A stretch of 64,000 bases of DNA, taken from the NCBI RefSeq assembly GCF_000472505.1, contig NZ_AWZR01000003.1:248001-312000 (forward strand). Reading direction: 5' to 3'. This document shows positions 46,194 through 54,534 of this stretch, piece after piece; position 1 is the stretch's first letter, and every line of letters begins with the position of its first letter. This DNA comes from Luteimonas sp. J29 (GTDB taxonomy: Bacteria > Pseudomonadota > Gammaproteobacteria > Xanthomonadales > Xanthomonadaceae). The notes beneath the pieces are model-generated. The model searched no databases, had not been told where the DNA came from, and saw only the letters and a list, made by a program, of their open reading frames with translations. The position numbers were made by a program, and so were the translations under genes.

Positions 46194-47459
46194 ATGTTCT
46201 GGACCATCGCCGTGACCGTCGTGCTCACGGTCCTTGCCGTGGTGCTGGCGATGAACTTCGCCACGCCCGAAAAGAAGATCGACCGCAAGGTCGTGCACCG
46301 CCACGCCGTGGCCGACCCGCAGTTCCGGCGCGAGATGTCGGTGCTGCTGGGTCCGGCGATCGCGCCGGGCAACCGGGTCACCGCGTTCCAGAACGGCGAC
46401 CAGATCTTCCCGGCGATGCTCGAGGCGATCCGCGGCGCGCGGCGCACGATCAACATGGAGACCTACATCTACTGGTCTGGCGACACCGGCCAGACGTTCG
46501 CCGACGCGCTGTGCGAACGCGCCCGCGCCGGCGTCGCCGTGCACCTGGTCGTGGACTGGGCCGGCAGCATCCGCATGGACGACGCGCTGCTCGGGACCAT
46601 GCAGGACGCCGGGGTGCGGGTGGAACACTACCGCCCGTTGCGCTGGTACAACCTGGGCCGACTCAACAACCGCACCCACCGCAAGCTGCTGGTGGTGGAC
46701 GGCCGGGTCGGCTTCACCGGCGGCGTCGGCATCGCCGACCAGTGGAGCGGCCATGCGCAGGATCCCGACCACTGGCGCGAGACCCATTTCCGGGTCGAGG
46801 GCCCGGTGGTGGCGCAGCTGCAGTCGGCCTTCAACGACAACTGGATCAAGACCACCGGCGAACTGCTCAACGGACCCGACCACTTCCCACCGCTGGAGCG
46901 CGCCGGCGACATGGACGCGCACCTGTTCATCGCCTCGCCCGCCGGCGGCAGCGAGAGCATGCACCTGATGTACCTGCAGGCGGTGGCGGCGGCGGTGCGC
47001 AGCATCGACCTGTGCGCGGCCTACTTCGTGCCCGACCACCTGATCGCCCAGGCGCTGCTGGCGGCGCGCCAGCGCGGGGTCCGCGTGCGCGTGCTGCTGC
47101 CCGGGCCGCACATCGATTCGGAAACCGTGCGCCTGAGCTCGCGTGCCTCGTGGGGGCCGCTGCTCGAGGGCGGCGTCGAGATCCACGTCTACCAGCCGAC
47201 CATGATCCACGTGAAGCTGCTGGTCGTGGACGGGGAGCTGGTGTCGGTGGGGTCGACCAACTTCGACATCCGCTCGTTCCGGCTCAACGACGAGGCCAGC
47301 CTAAACGTCTACGACCGGGAGTTCGCGCAGTCGATGACGCGGGTGTTCGAGGACGACCTGGCGCACTCGAAGCGGTACACCCTCGAAGACTGGAAGGCCC
47401 GCACCGCAAGGGAACGCTTCGCCGAGACCGTCGTGCGCCCGCTGCGCTCGCAGCTGTAG
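46194..47459 (+). CDS. phospholipase D superfamily cardiolipin synthase-like protein
   Basis: A 421-residue membrane-bound phosphatidyltransferase. One N-terminal span (FWTIAVTVVLTVLAVVLAMN) precedes two PLD domains with complete HKD motifs: HRKLLVVDGRVGFTGG (His about 162) and HVKLLVVDGELVSVGSTNFD (His about 339). The INMETYIYWSGDTGQTFADA block is typical of ClsB/ClsC-type enzymes, which join two phosphatidyl units into cardiolipin or related lipids. The start at 46194 follows CGGAG. It sits after pldA, both acting on phospholipids. Confidence 0.9.
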   Translation: MFWTIAVTVVLTVLAVVLAMNFATPEKKIDRKVVHRHAVADPQFRREMSVLLGPAIAPGNRVTAFQNGDQIFPAMLEAIRGARRTINMETYIYWSGDTGQTFADALCERARAGVAVHLVVDWAGSIRMDDALLGTMQDAGVRVEHYRPLRWYNLGRLNNRTHRKLLVVDGRVGFTGGVGIADQWSGHAQDPDHWRETHFRVEGPVVAQLQSAFNDNWIKTTGELLNGPDHFPPLERAGDMDAHLFIASPAGGSESMHLMYLQAVAAAVRSIDLCAAYFVPDHLIAQALLAARQRGVRVRVLLPGPHIDSETVRLSSRASWGPLLEGGVEIHVYQPTMIHVKLLVVDGELVSVGSTNFDIRSFRLNDEASLNVYDREFAQSMTRVFEDDLAHSKRYTLEDWKARTARERFAETVVRPLRSQL

Positions 47460-47476
47460 CGGCCGCGCCCGGCCGC
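47459..47476. terminator. possible hairpin between convergent genes
   Basis: GCGGCCG and CGGCCGC form a 7-bp stem with a 4-base loop, starting at the end of the cardiolipin synthase stop codon. It lies in the 20-bp gap before the convergent GST gene. No T-tract is present. Confidence 0.3.
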
Positions 47477-47479
47477 CGC

Positions 47480-48115
47480 TCAGGTCCAGTCGGTGAGGCC
47501 CTCGCGCCGGTAAGCCTCTGCGAACGAGGGCAACGCCTTCATCCGCGACGCCAGCGCCGCGAGCGCCGGCCAGGTATCGGCCGGCCGCGGCATGTTGCGC
47601 GACCAGCGCATCAGCATGGTGAGCACGAAGTCGGCGGCGCTGCGCCTCTCCCCGAGCAGGTACGGCCCGTTCGTCGCGAGGTGGGCGTCGACCTGCGCCC
47701 AGGCCGATTCGACCTCGTCCATCGCCCGCGCCTGCACCGCGGGGACCTGGCCCTCGCCGGCGGGCTCGTGCGGATAGAACCAGCGGCGGTACGCCGGGAT
47801 CAGCGTGGAGCCGCAGAACAGCATCCAGCGATACCAGGCGCCCCGCTCCGGCGACCCGACCGGCGGAGCCAGTCCCGCCCCGGGATGCAGATCCGCCAGG
47901 TGCATGGCGATGGCGACCGACTCGGTGAGCACCAGGCCGTCGATCACCAGGGCCGGCACCCTGCCCTGCGGGTTGATCGCGAGGTATTCCGGCGACTTAT
48001 GCTCCTTGCGGTCGAAATCGAGCAGGCGCAGTTCGTGCGGCACGCCCAGTTCGATCAGCAGCCAGTGCACCACCAGCGAAGCGGCGCCGCTGGATCCGTA
48101 GAGGATCGTGGCCAT
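47480..48115 (-). CDS. glutathione S-transferase family protein
   Basis: A 211-residue GST with a thioredoxin-like N-terminus (ILYGSSGAASLVVHWLLIEL; NPQGRVPALVIDGLVLTES) and an all-helical C-terminus (PYLLGERRSAADFVLTMLMR). The serine-containing GSSGAAS replaces the more usual Cys/Ser-Pro at the catalytic site, as in several beta/nu-like GSTs. Substrate unknown. It lies in the same direction as fumarase, 92 bp downstream. Confidence 0.9.
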   Translation of the reverse strand: MATILYGSSGAASLVVHWLLIELGVPHELRLLDFDRKEHKSPEYLAINPQGRVPALVIDGLVLTESVAIAMHLADLHPGAGLAPPVGSPERGAWYRWMLFCGSTLIPAYRRWFYPHEPAGEGQVPAVQARAMDEVESAWAQVDAHLATNGPYLLGERRSAADFVLTMLMRWSRNMPRPADTWPALAALASRMKALPSFAEAYRREGLTDWT

Positions 48116-48207
48116 GGGGACCTCCGGGGGCGGGACGGCCGAGTATCGCGCGCCCGCGCCATCCCTGCACGTCTGGCCCGCGACCGAGCCGGCCGGGCCC
48201 GCGCCGC

Positions 48208-49728
48208 TCAGGCGATCTCGACCACCGGGATCCTGCCGATCCGCGCCTGCCACTGGCGCGGGCCGGTGCGGTGGACCGACTCGCCGGTGGAGTCCACGGC
48301 GACGGTCACGGGCATGTCCTTGACCTCGAACTCGTAGATCGCCTCCATGCCCAGGTCCTCGAACGCGACCACGCGGCTGGCGCGGATCGCCTTGGAGACC
48401 AGGTAGGCCGAGCCGCCGACCGCCATCAGGTACACCGCCTTGTTGTCGCGGATCGCATCGATCGCCGCCTGGCCGCGCTCGGCCTTGCCGACCATGCCCA
48501 GCAGGCCGGTCTGCTCCAGCATCTGCCGGGTGAACTTGTCCATGCGGGTGGCGGTGGTCGGGCCGGCCGGGCCGACGACCTCGTCGCGCACCGGATCGAC
48601 CGGGCCGACGTAGTAGATGAAGCGGTTGGTGAAGTCCACCGGCAGCGTCTCGCCGCGGCCCAGCATGTCGACCATGCGCTTGTGCGCGGCGTCGCGGCCG
48701 GTCAGCAGCCTGCCGTTGAGCAGCAGGACCTCGCCCGGCTTGAAGCTGGCCACTTCCTCGCGGGTGATGCTGTCCAGGTCCACGCGGCGGGCGTTGGTCG
48801 GGTTGTAGGTCAGCTTCGGCCAGTCCTCCAGCGACGGCGGGTCGAGGGCGACCGGGCCGCTGCCGTCGAGGGTGAAGTGGGCGTGGCGGGTGGCCGCGCA
48901 GTTGGGGATCATCGCCACCGGCAGGTTGGCCGCGTGGGTCGGGTAATCCTTGATCTTGATGTCCAGCACCGTGGTCAGGCCGCCCAGGCCCTGGGCGCCG
49001 ATGCCCAGCGCGTTGACCTTCTCGTACAGCTCAAGGCGCAGCTCCTCGACCCGGTTGGACGGGCCGCGGGCGACCAGTTCCTGGATGTCGATCGGCTCCA
49101 TCAGCGCTTCCTTGGCCAGCAGCATCGCCTTCTCGGCGGTGCCGCCGATGCCGATGCCGAGCATGCCCGGCGGGCACCAGCCGGCGCCCATGGTCGGCAC
49201 GGTCTTGAGCACCCACTCGACGATGGAGTCGGACGGATTGAGCATGGCGAACTTCGATTTCGCCTCCGAACCGCCGCCCTTGGCGGCGACGATCACGTCG
49301 ACCTTGTCGCCGGCGACGATCTTCACGTTCACCACGGCCGGCGTGTTGTCGCGCGTGTTGAGGCGCTTGCCGGCCGGATCGGCCAGCACCGAGGCGCGCA
49401 GCTTGTTGTCCGGATGGTTGTAGGCGCGGCGCACGCCTTCGTTGATCGCGTCCTCGATCGAGCCGGTGAAGCCCTCCCAGCGCACGTCCATGCCCACTTC
49501 CAGGAACACGGTGACGATGCCGGTGTCCTGGCAGATCGGACGATGCCCTTCGGCGCACATGCGCGAGTTGATCAGGATCTGCGCCATCGCGTCCCTGGCC
49601 GCCGGGGATTCCTCGCGCTCGTACGCGGCGGCGAGGTTGCGGATGTAGTCGACCGGGTGGTAGTAGCTGATGTACTGGAGCGCGTCGGCGATCGACTGGA
49701 TCAGGTCGTCCTGCTTGATGACGGTCAC
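48208..49728 (-). CDS. fumA: class I fumarate hydratase (4Fe-4S)
   Basis: Reversibly hydrates fumarate to malate in the TCA cycle. The 506-residue protein is the single-chain class I type (alpha and beta domains fused). Cluster cysteines are visible in HRPICQDTGIVTVF, GAGWCPPGMLGIGIGG and IPNCAATRHAHF. The C-terminal domain has LLLNGRLLTGRDAAHKRM and YVGPVDPVRDEVVGPAGPTT. It is oxygen-sensitive by family. It complements the sdh genes 16 kb away in the same cycle. Gene symbol follows E. coli fumA/fumB. Confidence 0.95.
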   Translation of the reverse strand: MTVIKQDDLIQSIADALQYISYYHPVDYIRNLAAAYEREESPAARDAMAQILINSRMCAEGHRPICQDTGIVTVFLEVGMDVRWEGFTGSIEDAINEGVRRAYNHPDNKLRASVLADPAGKRLNTRDNTPAVVNVKIVAGDKVDVIVAAKGGGSEAKSKFAMLNPSDSIVEWVLKTVPTMGAGWCPPGMLGIGIGGTAEKAMLLAKEALMEPIDIQELVARGPSNRVEELRLELYEKVNALGIGAQGLGGLTTVLDIKIKDYPTHAANLPVAMIPNCAATRHAHFTLDGSGPVALDPPSLEDWPKLTYNPTNARRVDLDSITREEVASFKPGEVLLLNGRLLTGRDAAHKRMVDMLGRGETLPVDFTNRFIYYVGPVDPVRDEVVGPAGPTTATRMDKFTRQMLEQTGLLGMVGKAERGQAAIDAIRDNKAVYLMAVGGSAYLVSKAIRASRVVAFEDLGMEAIYEFEVKDMPVTVAVDSTGESVHRTGPRQWQARIGRIPVVEIA

Positions 49729-49761
49729 GGCTGGCTCGCGGATGGCGGGGAAACGCCCATT

Positions 49762-50871
49762 TTAGCCGCGCGGCGTCCCCCGGCCGCCCCCGCCGCCGGG
49801 CCTGGCGCGGATCGAAGCGTTCCGCCGCCCGGATGCCGGCGACGACGCGCGGCGCCGGGCGTCGGCACGGCCAGCAGGCGACGCGGTCGAGCCGCGCACC
49901 ACCAGGCGGAAGTCCAGGGTCTGCTGGTACGGCACTTCGGACGCATCGAGGATCGCGAGCAGCAGCTTGACGGCACGCGCGCCGATCTCGTGCATGGGCT
50001 GGCTGATGGTGGTCAGCGGCGGGCTCAGGTAGCGCGAGGAGGCCAGGTCGTCGAAACCGACGATCGAGAAGTCCTCGGGCACCCGGATGCCCCGCTCCCT
50101 GCACGCGGCCAGCATGCCCAGCGCCATCTGGTCGCTGAAGCAGAACGCCGCGGTCGCCACCGGCGCCGGGTCCAGCAGGGCCGTGGCGGCGGCATGGCCG
50201 GACTCCACCGAGAAGTCGCCCGGCGCGACCACCAGCTCCTGCAGGCAAGCGTGCGCGCGGGCCGCGGCGCGGGCGCCCTCCAGCCGCTGCCGGTGCAGGG
50301 GATTGTCGGGCGGCCCGCCCACCACCGCGACGCGCCGGTGCCCCAGCCCGTACAGGTGCTCCATCGCGGCGCGCGCCGCCGCGGCGTTGTCGATGTGGAC
50401 GCTGGGGATACCCAGGGCCGGGTCGAATTCGCAGCCGTTGACCACCGGGGCGCCCGGCCCGCGGCGGCCGACGATCGCCCGCGCCGTCGGCGGCAGCCGG
50501 TGTCCCAGGACGATCATGCCGTCGGCCTCGTTGCGCGGCAGCATCTGCGCGTAGCGCTCCTCGCGCTCGGGCTGGTGCTGGGTATCCCCGACCAGGACCG
50601 CGTAGCCGGCCGCCTGAGCGGCCTCCTCGGCGCCCTTCAGGATCCGGGCGAAGAACGGGTTGCCGATGTCCGGGACGGTGATCAGGATCCGGCCGCTGCG
50701 CTGGGTCTTGAGTGTGCGGGCCACGGCATTGGGCACGTAGCCGAGCTCGGCGGCGGCCTGCTCGATGCGCGCGCGCGTGGCCGGAAGGACCTTCTCCGGC
50801 CGGGACAGGGCGCGCGACACCGTGCCCGCCGAGACCCCCACGTGCCTGGCGATGTCGTAGATGGTGGCCAT
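49762..50871 (-). CDS. LacI-family regulator of the 3-keto-glycoside cluster
   Basis: A 369-residue LacI-type repressor: helix-turn-helix ATIYDIARHVGVSAGTVSRAL at the N-terminus, hinge LGYVPNAVARTLKTQRSG, sensor domain with ILITVPDIGNPFFARILKGA and FSIVGFDDLASSRYLSPPL. It ends with an unusual Arg/Gly/Ala-rich tail of about 40 residues, probably disordered. The start at 50871 begins the HTH. It is divergent from the first catabolic gene, with the palindrome GATGCAATCGATTGCATC between them, and the same core occurs before the far end of the cluster at 62.7 kb. These are its likely binding sites. Confidence 0.93.
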   Translation of the reverse strand: MATIYDIARHVGVSAGTVSRALSRPEKVLPATRARIEQAAAELGYVPNAVARTLKTQRSGRILITVPDIGNPFFARILKGAEEAAQAAGYAVLVGDTQHQPEREERYAQMLPRNEADGMIVLGHRLPPTARAIVGRRGPGAPVVNGCEFDPALGIPSVHIDNAAAARAAMEHLYGLGHRRVAVVGGPPDNPLHRQRLEGARAAARAHACLQELVVAPGDFSVESGHAAATALLDPAPVATAAFCFSDQMALGMLAACRERGIRVPEDFSIVGFDDLASSRYLSPPLTTISQPMHEIGARAVKLLLAILDASEVPYQQTLDFRLVVRGSTASPAGRADARRRASSPASGRRNASIRARPGGGGGRGTPRG

Positions 50872-50936
50872 GTCCCGTCCCGGATACCCCCGATGCAGTG
50901 CACAACGCGTGCCCCGATCATCGCATGCTAGGATCG

Positions 50937-50954
50937 GATGCAATCGATTGCATC
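50937..50954. promoter_or_regulatory. LacI-type operator, left end of the 3-keto-glycoside cluster
   Basis: GATGCAATCGATTGCATC is a perfect 18-bp palindrome centred on CG, between the divergent lacI gene and the first TIM-barrel gene. The 14-bp core TGCAATCGATTGCA recurs exactly at 62722-62735. It lies 14-31 bp before the likely start codon at 50968, so bound repressor would block the promoter. The ATG inside it opens a frame, but that start is not credible. Confidence 0.75.
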
Positions 50955-50967
50955 AGGGTGGCTCGGC

Positions 50968-52035
50968 ATGCGGACACTCCAGGGCCCGGCGCTGTTCCTG
51001 GCCCAGTTCATCGGTGAAGAGGCCCCGTTCGACCGGCTCGACTCCCTGGCCGCATGGGCCGCGGGGCTCGGCTATCGCGGCATCCAGGTGCCGACGGGCA
51101 CGCCGCACATCTTCGACCTGGCCCGGGCGGCGGAGAGCCAGGCCTACTGCGACGAGCTGGCCGGCATGCTGGCCGGGCACGGGATCCGGATCACCGAACT
51201 GTCGACCCACCTGCAGGGCCAGCTGGTGGCCGTGCATCCGGCCTACGACGCGCTGTTCGACGGTTTCGCCCCCGAGGACCGGCGCGGCAACCCGGCCGCG
51301 CGCCAGGCCTGGGCGGTGGACCAGCTCAAGCTCGCGGCCCGGGCCAGCCAGCGCCTGGGACTCACCGCCCACGCCACCTTCTCCGGGGCGCTGGCCTGGC
51401 CGTACCTCTACCCCTGGCCGCAGCGTCCGCCAGGCCTGGTCGACGAGGCCTTCGCCGAACTCGGCCGCCGCTGGCGGCCGATCCTCGATGCCTTCGACGA
51501 GTGCGGCGTGGACCTGTGCTTCGAGATCCACCCGGGCGAGGACCTGCACGACGGCGCGACCTTCGAGCGCTTCCTCGACGCGGTCGACCACCACCCGCGG
51601 GCGAAGATCCTCTACGACCCGAGCCACCTGCTGCTGCAGCAGCTCGACTACCTGGGCTTCATCGACCGCTACCACGCCCGCATCGGCATGTTCCACGTCA
51701 AGGACGCCGAGTACCGCGCCGACGCGCGCAGCGGCGTGTACGGCGGCTATCAGGACTGGATCGACCGCCCCGGGCGCTTCCGTTCGCTGGGCGACGGCCA
51801 GATCGACTTCAAGGCGATCTTCTCCAGCCTGGCCCGGTACGACTTCCCCGGCTGGGCCGTCGTGGAGTGGGAGTGCTGCCTGAAGCACCCGGAGGACGGC
51901 GCGCGCGAAGGCGCGGCCTTCGTCCGCGACCACATCATCCGCGTCACCGAACACGCGTTCGACGATTTCGCCGGCAGCGGCGCCGACCGGCAGGCGCTGC
52001 GCGGCATGCTGGGGCTTTCGAATCCACACCGTTGA
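50968..52035 (+). CDS. sugar phosphate isomerase/epimerase-type TIM-barrel protein
   Basis: A 355-residue AP-endonuclease-2 (xylose-isomerase-like) TIM barrel without a signal peptide, so cytosolic. Metal-site residues are visible in VDLCFEIHPGEDLHDG (Glu), ILYDPSHLLLQQ (Asp/His), GMFHVKDAEY (His) and WAVVEWECC (Glu). Family members isomerise sugars or inososes; related TIM barrels carry out elimination or hydration of 3-keto-sugars in levoglucosan and C-glycoside breakdown. The start at 50968 is downstream of the operator. It leads the + strand half of the cluster and is 28 bp upstream of the permease gene. Confidence 0.85.
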   Translation: MRTLQGPALFLAQFIGEEAPFDRLDSLAAWAAGLGYRGIQVPTGTPHIFDLARAAESQAYCDELAGMLAGHGIRITELSTHLQGQLVAVHPAYDALFDGFAPEDRRGNPAARQAWAVDQLKLAARASQRLGLTAHATFSGALAWPYLYPWPQRPPGLVDEAFAELGRRWRPILDAFDECGVDLCFEIHPGEDLHDGATFERFLDAVDHHPRAKILYDPSHLLLQQLDYLGFIDRYHARIGMFHVKDAEYRADARSGVYGGYQDWIDRPGRFRSLGDGQIDFKAIFSSLARYDFPGWAVVEWECCLKHPEDGAREGAAFVRDHIIRVTEHAFDDFAGSGADRQALRGMLGLSNPHR

Positions 52036-52063
52036 TCCTGACACCGGGCTGGGAGGGGAAGTG

Positions 52064-53287
52064 ATGACGTCCACGATGCCGCGCCTCGGCGTGATGATGT
52101 TCCTGCAGTTCTTCATCTGGGGGGCCTGGTTCGTGACCCTGGGCACCTACCTGGTGCAGGGCCCGCTGCAGGCCAGCGCCAGCCAGGTGGCGACCGCCTT
52201 CCTCAGCCAATCGATCGGCGCGATCGTGGCGCCGTTCCTGGTCGGCCTGATCGCCGACCGCTATTTCGCTGCGCAGCGCATCCTCGCCCTGCTCCACATC
52301 GCCGGCGCGGCGCTGATGTGGGGCGCGTCGACCGCGACCACCTTCCCCGTGTTCGCCGGCTTCGTGTTCGGCTACATGCTGCTGTTCATGCCCACCCTGG
52401 CCCTGGCCAACAGCGTGGCGATGCGGCACATGCAGTCGCCGGAGAAGCAGTTCCCGCCGGTGCGCGTGGCCGGCAGCATCGGCTGGATCGTCGCCGGCCT
52501 GCTGATCGGCTGGCTGGGCTGGGAGCAGACCCGCAGCCTCGAGCTCACCTTCCGCATGGCCGCCATCGCCTCGGCGCTGCTGGGCCTGTACGCCCTCACC
52601 CTGCCGCACACGCCGCCGCTGGCGCGCGACCGCAACGCGGGGCTGGGCGAGATCCTGGGACTGGACGCGGCGCTGCGCCTGCTGAAGTCGCGCGCCTACC
52701 TGGTGTTCTTCCTGGCCTCGATCGCGATCTGCATCCCGCTGTCGTTCTACTACAACTTCACCAACCCCTTCCTCAATGACGTCGGCGTGCGCGGCGCGGC
52801 CGGACTGCAGTCGCTGGGCCAGATGTCGGAGGTGCTGCTGATGCTGGCCATGCCGTTCCTGTTCGTGCGCCTGGGGGTGAAGGTCATGCTGGCGGTGGGC
52901 ATGGCCGCGTGGGTCCTGCGCTACGTCATGTTCGCCTTCGGCGACGCGGAAGCCGGTTTCGCGCTGCTGGTGATCGGCATCGTGCTGCACGGCATCTGCT
53001 ACGACTTCTTCTTCGTCACCGGCCAGATCTACACCGACGCGCGCGCCGGCCAGGCGTTCCGAAGCAGCGCGCAGGGCTTCATCACCCTGGCCACCTACGG
53101 CGTGGGCATGCTGATCGGCACCTTCCTGTCGGGCGCGGTCGTCGAGTACTACACCACCGACGCCGGACCGGACTGGCAGCGGATCTGGCTGTTCCCGGCC
53201 GGCGTGGCCCTGGTCGTGCTGCTGGCCTTCCTGTTCCTGTTCCGCGACGACCGGGTGGCCGCGCCTGCCGCGGCCCCCGCCAGCTGA
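52064..53287 (+). CDS. MFS permease, nucleoside:H+ symporter (NupG/XapB) type
   Basis: A 407-residue inner-membrane transporter with 12 predicted spans. RLGVMMFLQFFIWGAWFVTL with GTYL following at the N-terminus and the SQSIGAIVAPFLVGLIADRY segment are typical of the nucleoside-proton symporter family. In sugar-catabolic neighbourhoods such as this one, members carry sugars or sugar derivatives rather than nucleosides (inference). GGGAGGGG precedes the ATG at 52064; GTG at 52061 is a poorer choice. It probably imports a 3-keto-sugar or hexose made in the periplasm by the downstream enzymes. Confidence 0.85.
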   Translation: MTSTMPRLGVMMFLQFFIWGAWFVTLGTYLVQGPLQASASQVATAFLSQSIGAIVAPFLVGLIADRYFAAQRILALLHIAGAALMWGASTATTFPVFAGFVFGYMLLFMPTLALANSVAMRHMQSPEKQFPPVRVAGSIGWIVAGLLIGWLGWEQTRSLELTFRMAAIASALLGLYALTLPHTPPLARDRNAGLGEILGLDAALRLLKSRAYLVFFLASIAICIPLSFYYNFTNPFLNDVGVRGAAGLQSLGQMSEVLLMLAMPFLFVRLGVKVMLAVGMAAWVLRYVMFAFGDAEAGFALLVIGIVLHGICYDFFFVTGQIYTDARAGQAFRSSAQGFITLATYGVGMLIGTFLSGAVVEYYTTDAGPDWQRIWLFPAGVALVVLLAFLFLFRDDRVAAPAAAPAS

Positions 53288-53297
53288 GGACGACGCG

Positions 53298-54422
53298 ATG
53301 GGTACGCTTGGAGTCGCGATCGTCGGCACCGGGATGATCGGCGCGGTGCACCGCCGCGCGGCGGTGCTGGCAGGCGCCGTCGTCCGCGGGGTGGCCGCGT
53401 CCACGCCGGAGCGCGCGCAGGAAGTGGCGCGGTCCTGGGGCGTCGCGAAGGCCTACGGCGGGATCGGGGACGTCGTCGCCGATCCGCAGGTGCAGGTCGT
53501 GCACGTGTGCACGCCCAACCACCTCCACCGGCCCATGGCGCAGGCCGCGCTGGAAGCCGGCAAGCACGTGGTCTGCGAGAAGCCGCTGGCCACCACCCTG
53601 GAAGACGCGCGCGCGCTCGCCGCACTGGCCGCGTCCACCGGGCTGGTGGCCACGGTGCCGTTCGTCTACCGCTACCACCCGGTCGTGCGCGAGGCGCGCG
53701 CGCGCGTTGCCGCAGGCGAACTGGGCCCGCTGCGGCTGATCCACGGCAGCTACCTGCAGGACTGGCTGCTGGATCCGGCCAGCAACAACTGGCGCGTGGA
53801 TCCGGCGCTCGGCGGCGCGTCGCGCGTGTTCGCCGACATCGGATCGCACTGGTGCGACCTGGTGGAATGGGTGGGCGGCGAGCGCTTGGCCGAAGTCAGC
53901 GCGGTGTTCGAGACCGTGATCCCCGAACGCGCCGCGGCCACGGGCAAGAGCTTCTCCACGCCCGCGGCTGGTGGAGGCACCCAGGCGGTGTCCAGCGAGG
54001 ACGTCGCTGCGGCCATGTTCAAGACCGGCAACGGCACCCTGGCGACGGTGACGGTGAGCCAGGTCTCGGCCGGGCGTCGCAACCGCCTCTGGTTCGAGAT
54101 CGACGGCGCCAGGTCCAGCGTGGCATTCGACCAGGAGGACTGCGAGCGGCTGTGGATCGGCCATCCGGACCAGCGCGAGGAGGTGTTCGTGCGCGGACCC
54201 GGCGCCGGCAGCGCCGAGCAGCGCCGGCTCTCGATCCTGCCCGCCGGCCATGCGCAGGGCTATGCCAACTGCTTCGAGGCGTTCGTGGCCGACACCTACC
54301 GGGCGATCGCAGGCGAGCGCCCGGAAGGGCTGCCGACCTTCGAGGACGGCCTGCGCTCGGCGCTGATCGTCGACCGCGTCATCGCATCGGCCAGGTCGCG
54401 TGCGTGGACGCCGATCGCCTGA
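53298..54422 (+). CDS. Gfo/Idh/MocA family oxidoreductase
   Basis: A 374-residue NAD(P)-dependent sugar oxidoreductase without a signal peptide. The Rossmann motif VAIVGTGMIGAVHRRAA is at residues 6-22 and the family lysine in VVCEKPLATTLEDA near residue 98. The C-terminal alpha/beta domain begins around GPLRLIHGSYLQDWLLDP and includes FADIGSHWCDLVEW with the D-x-G-x-H motif. In known 3-keto-glycoside routes such an enzyme reduces 3-keto-glucose to glucose (or oxidises glycosides), so it may be the last, cytosolic step. It is 10 bp after the permease gene. Confidence 0.9.
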   Translation: MGTLGVAIVGTGMIGAVHRRAAVLAGAVVRGVAASTPERAQEVARSWGVAKAYGGIGDVVADPQVQVVHVCTPNHLHRPMAQAALEAGKHVVCEKPLATTLEDARALAALAASTGLVATVPFVYRYHPVVREARARVAAGELGPLRLIHGSYLQDWLLDPASNNWRVDPALGGASRVFADIGSHWCDLVEWVGGERLAEVSAVFETVIPERAAATGKSFSTPAAGGGTQAVSSEDVAAAMFKTGNGTLATVTVSQVSAGRRNRLWFEIDGARSSVAFDQEDCERLWIGHPDQREEVFVRGPGAGSAEQRRLSILPAGHAQGYANCFEAFVADTYRAIAGERPEGLPTFEDGLRSALIVDRVIASARSRAWTPIA

Positions 54423-54534
54423 ATCGCGGCGGCGCGCCGGGAGCGGTTCCCGGCTGCGCCCGTACCCTCGGCCTGCCGCGCGGCGTGCGCCTGGCGGGCT
54501 CCATCCACCGTCACCCCGACTCCCGGAGGACACC

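Noticed and set aside
50938-50967. Apparent ATG start inside the left operator palindrome
   Set aside because: It would place the start codon within the operator and lacks a ribosome-binding site; ATG 50968 is a better start.
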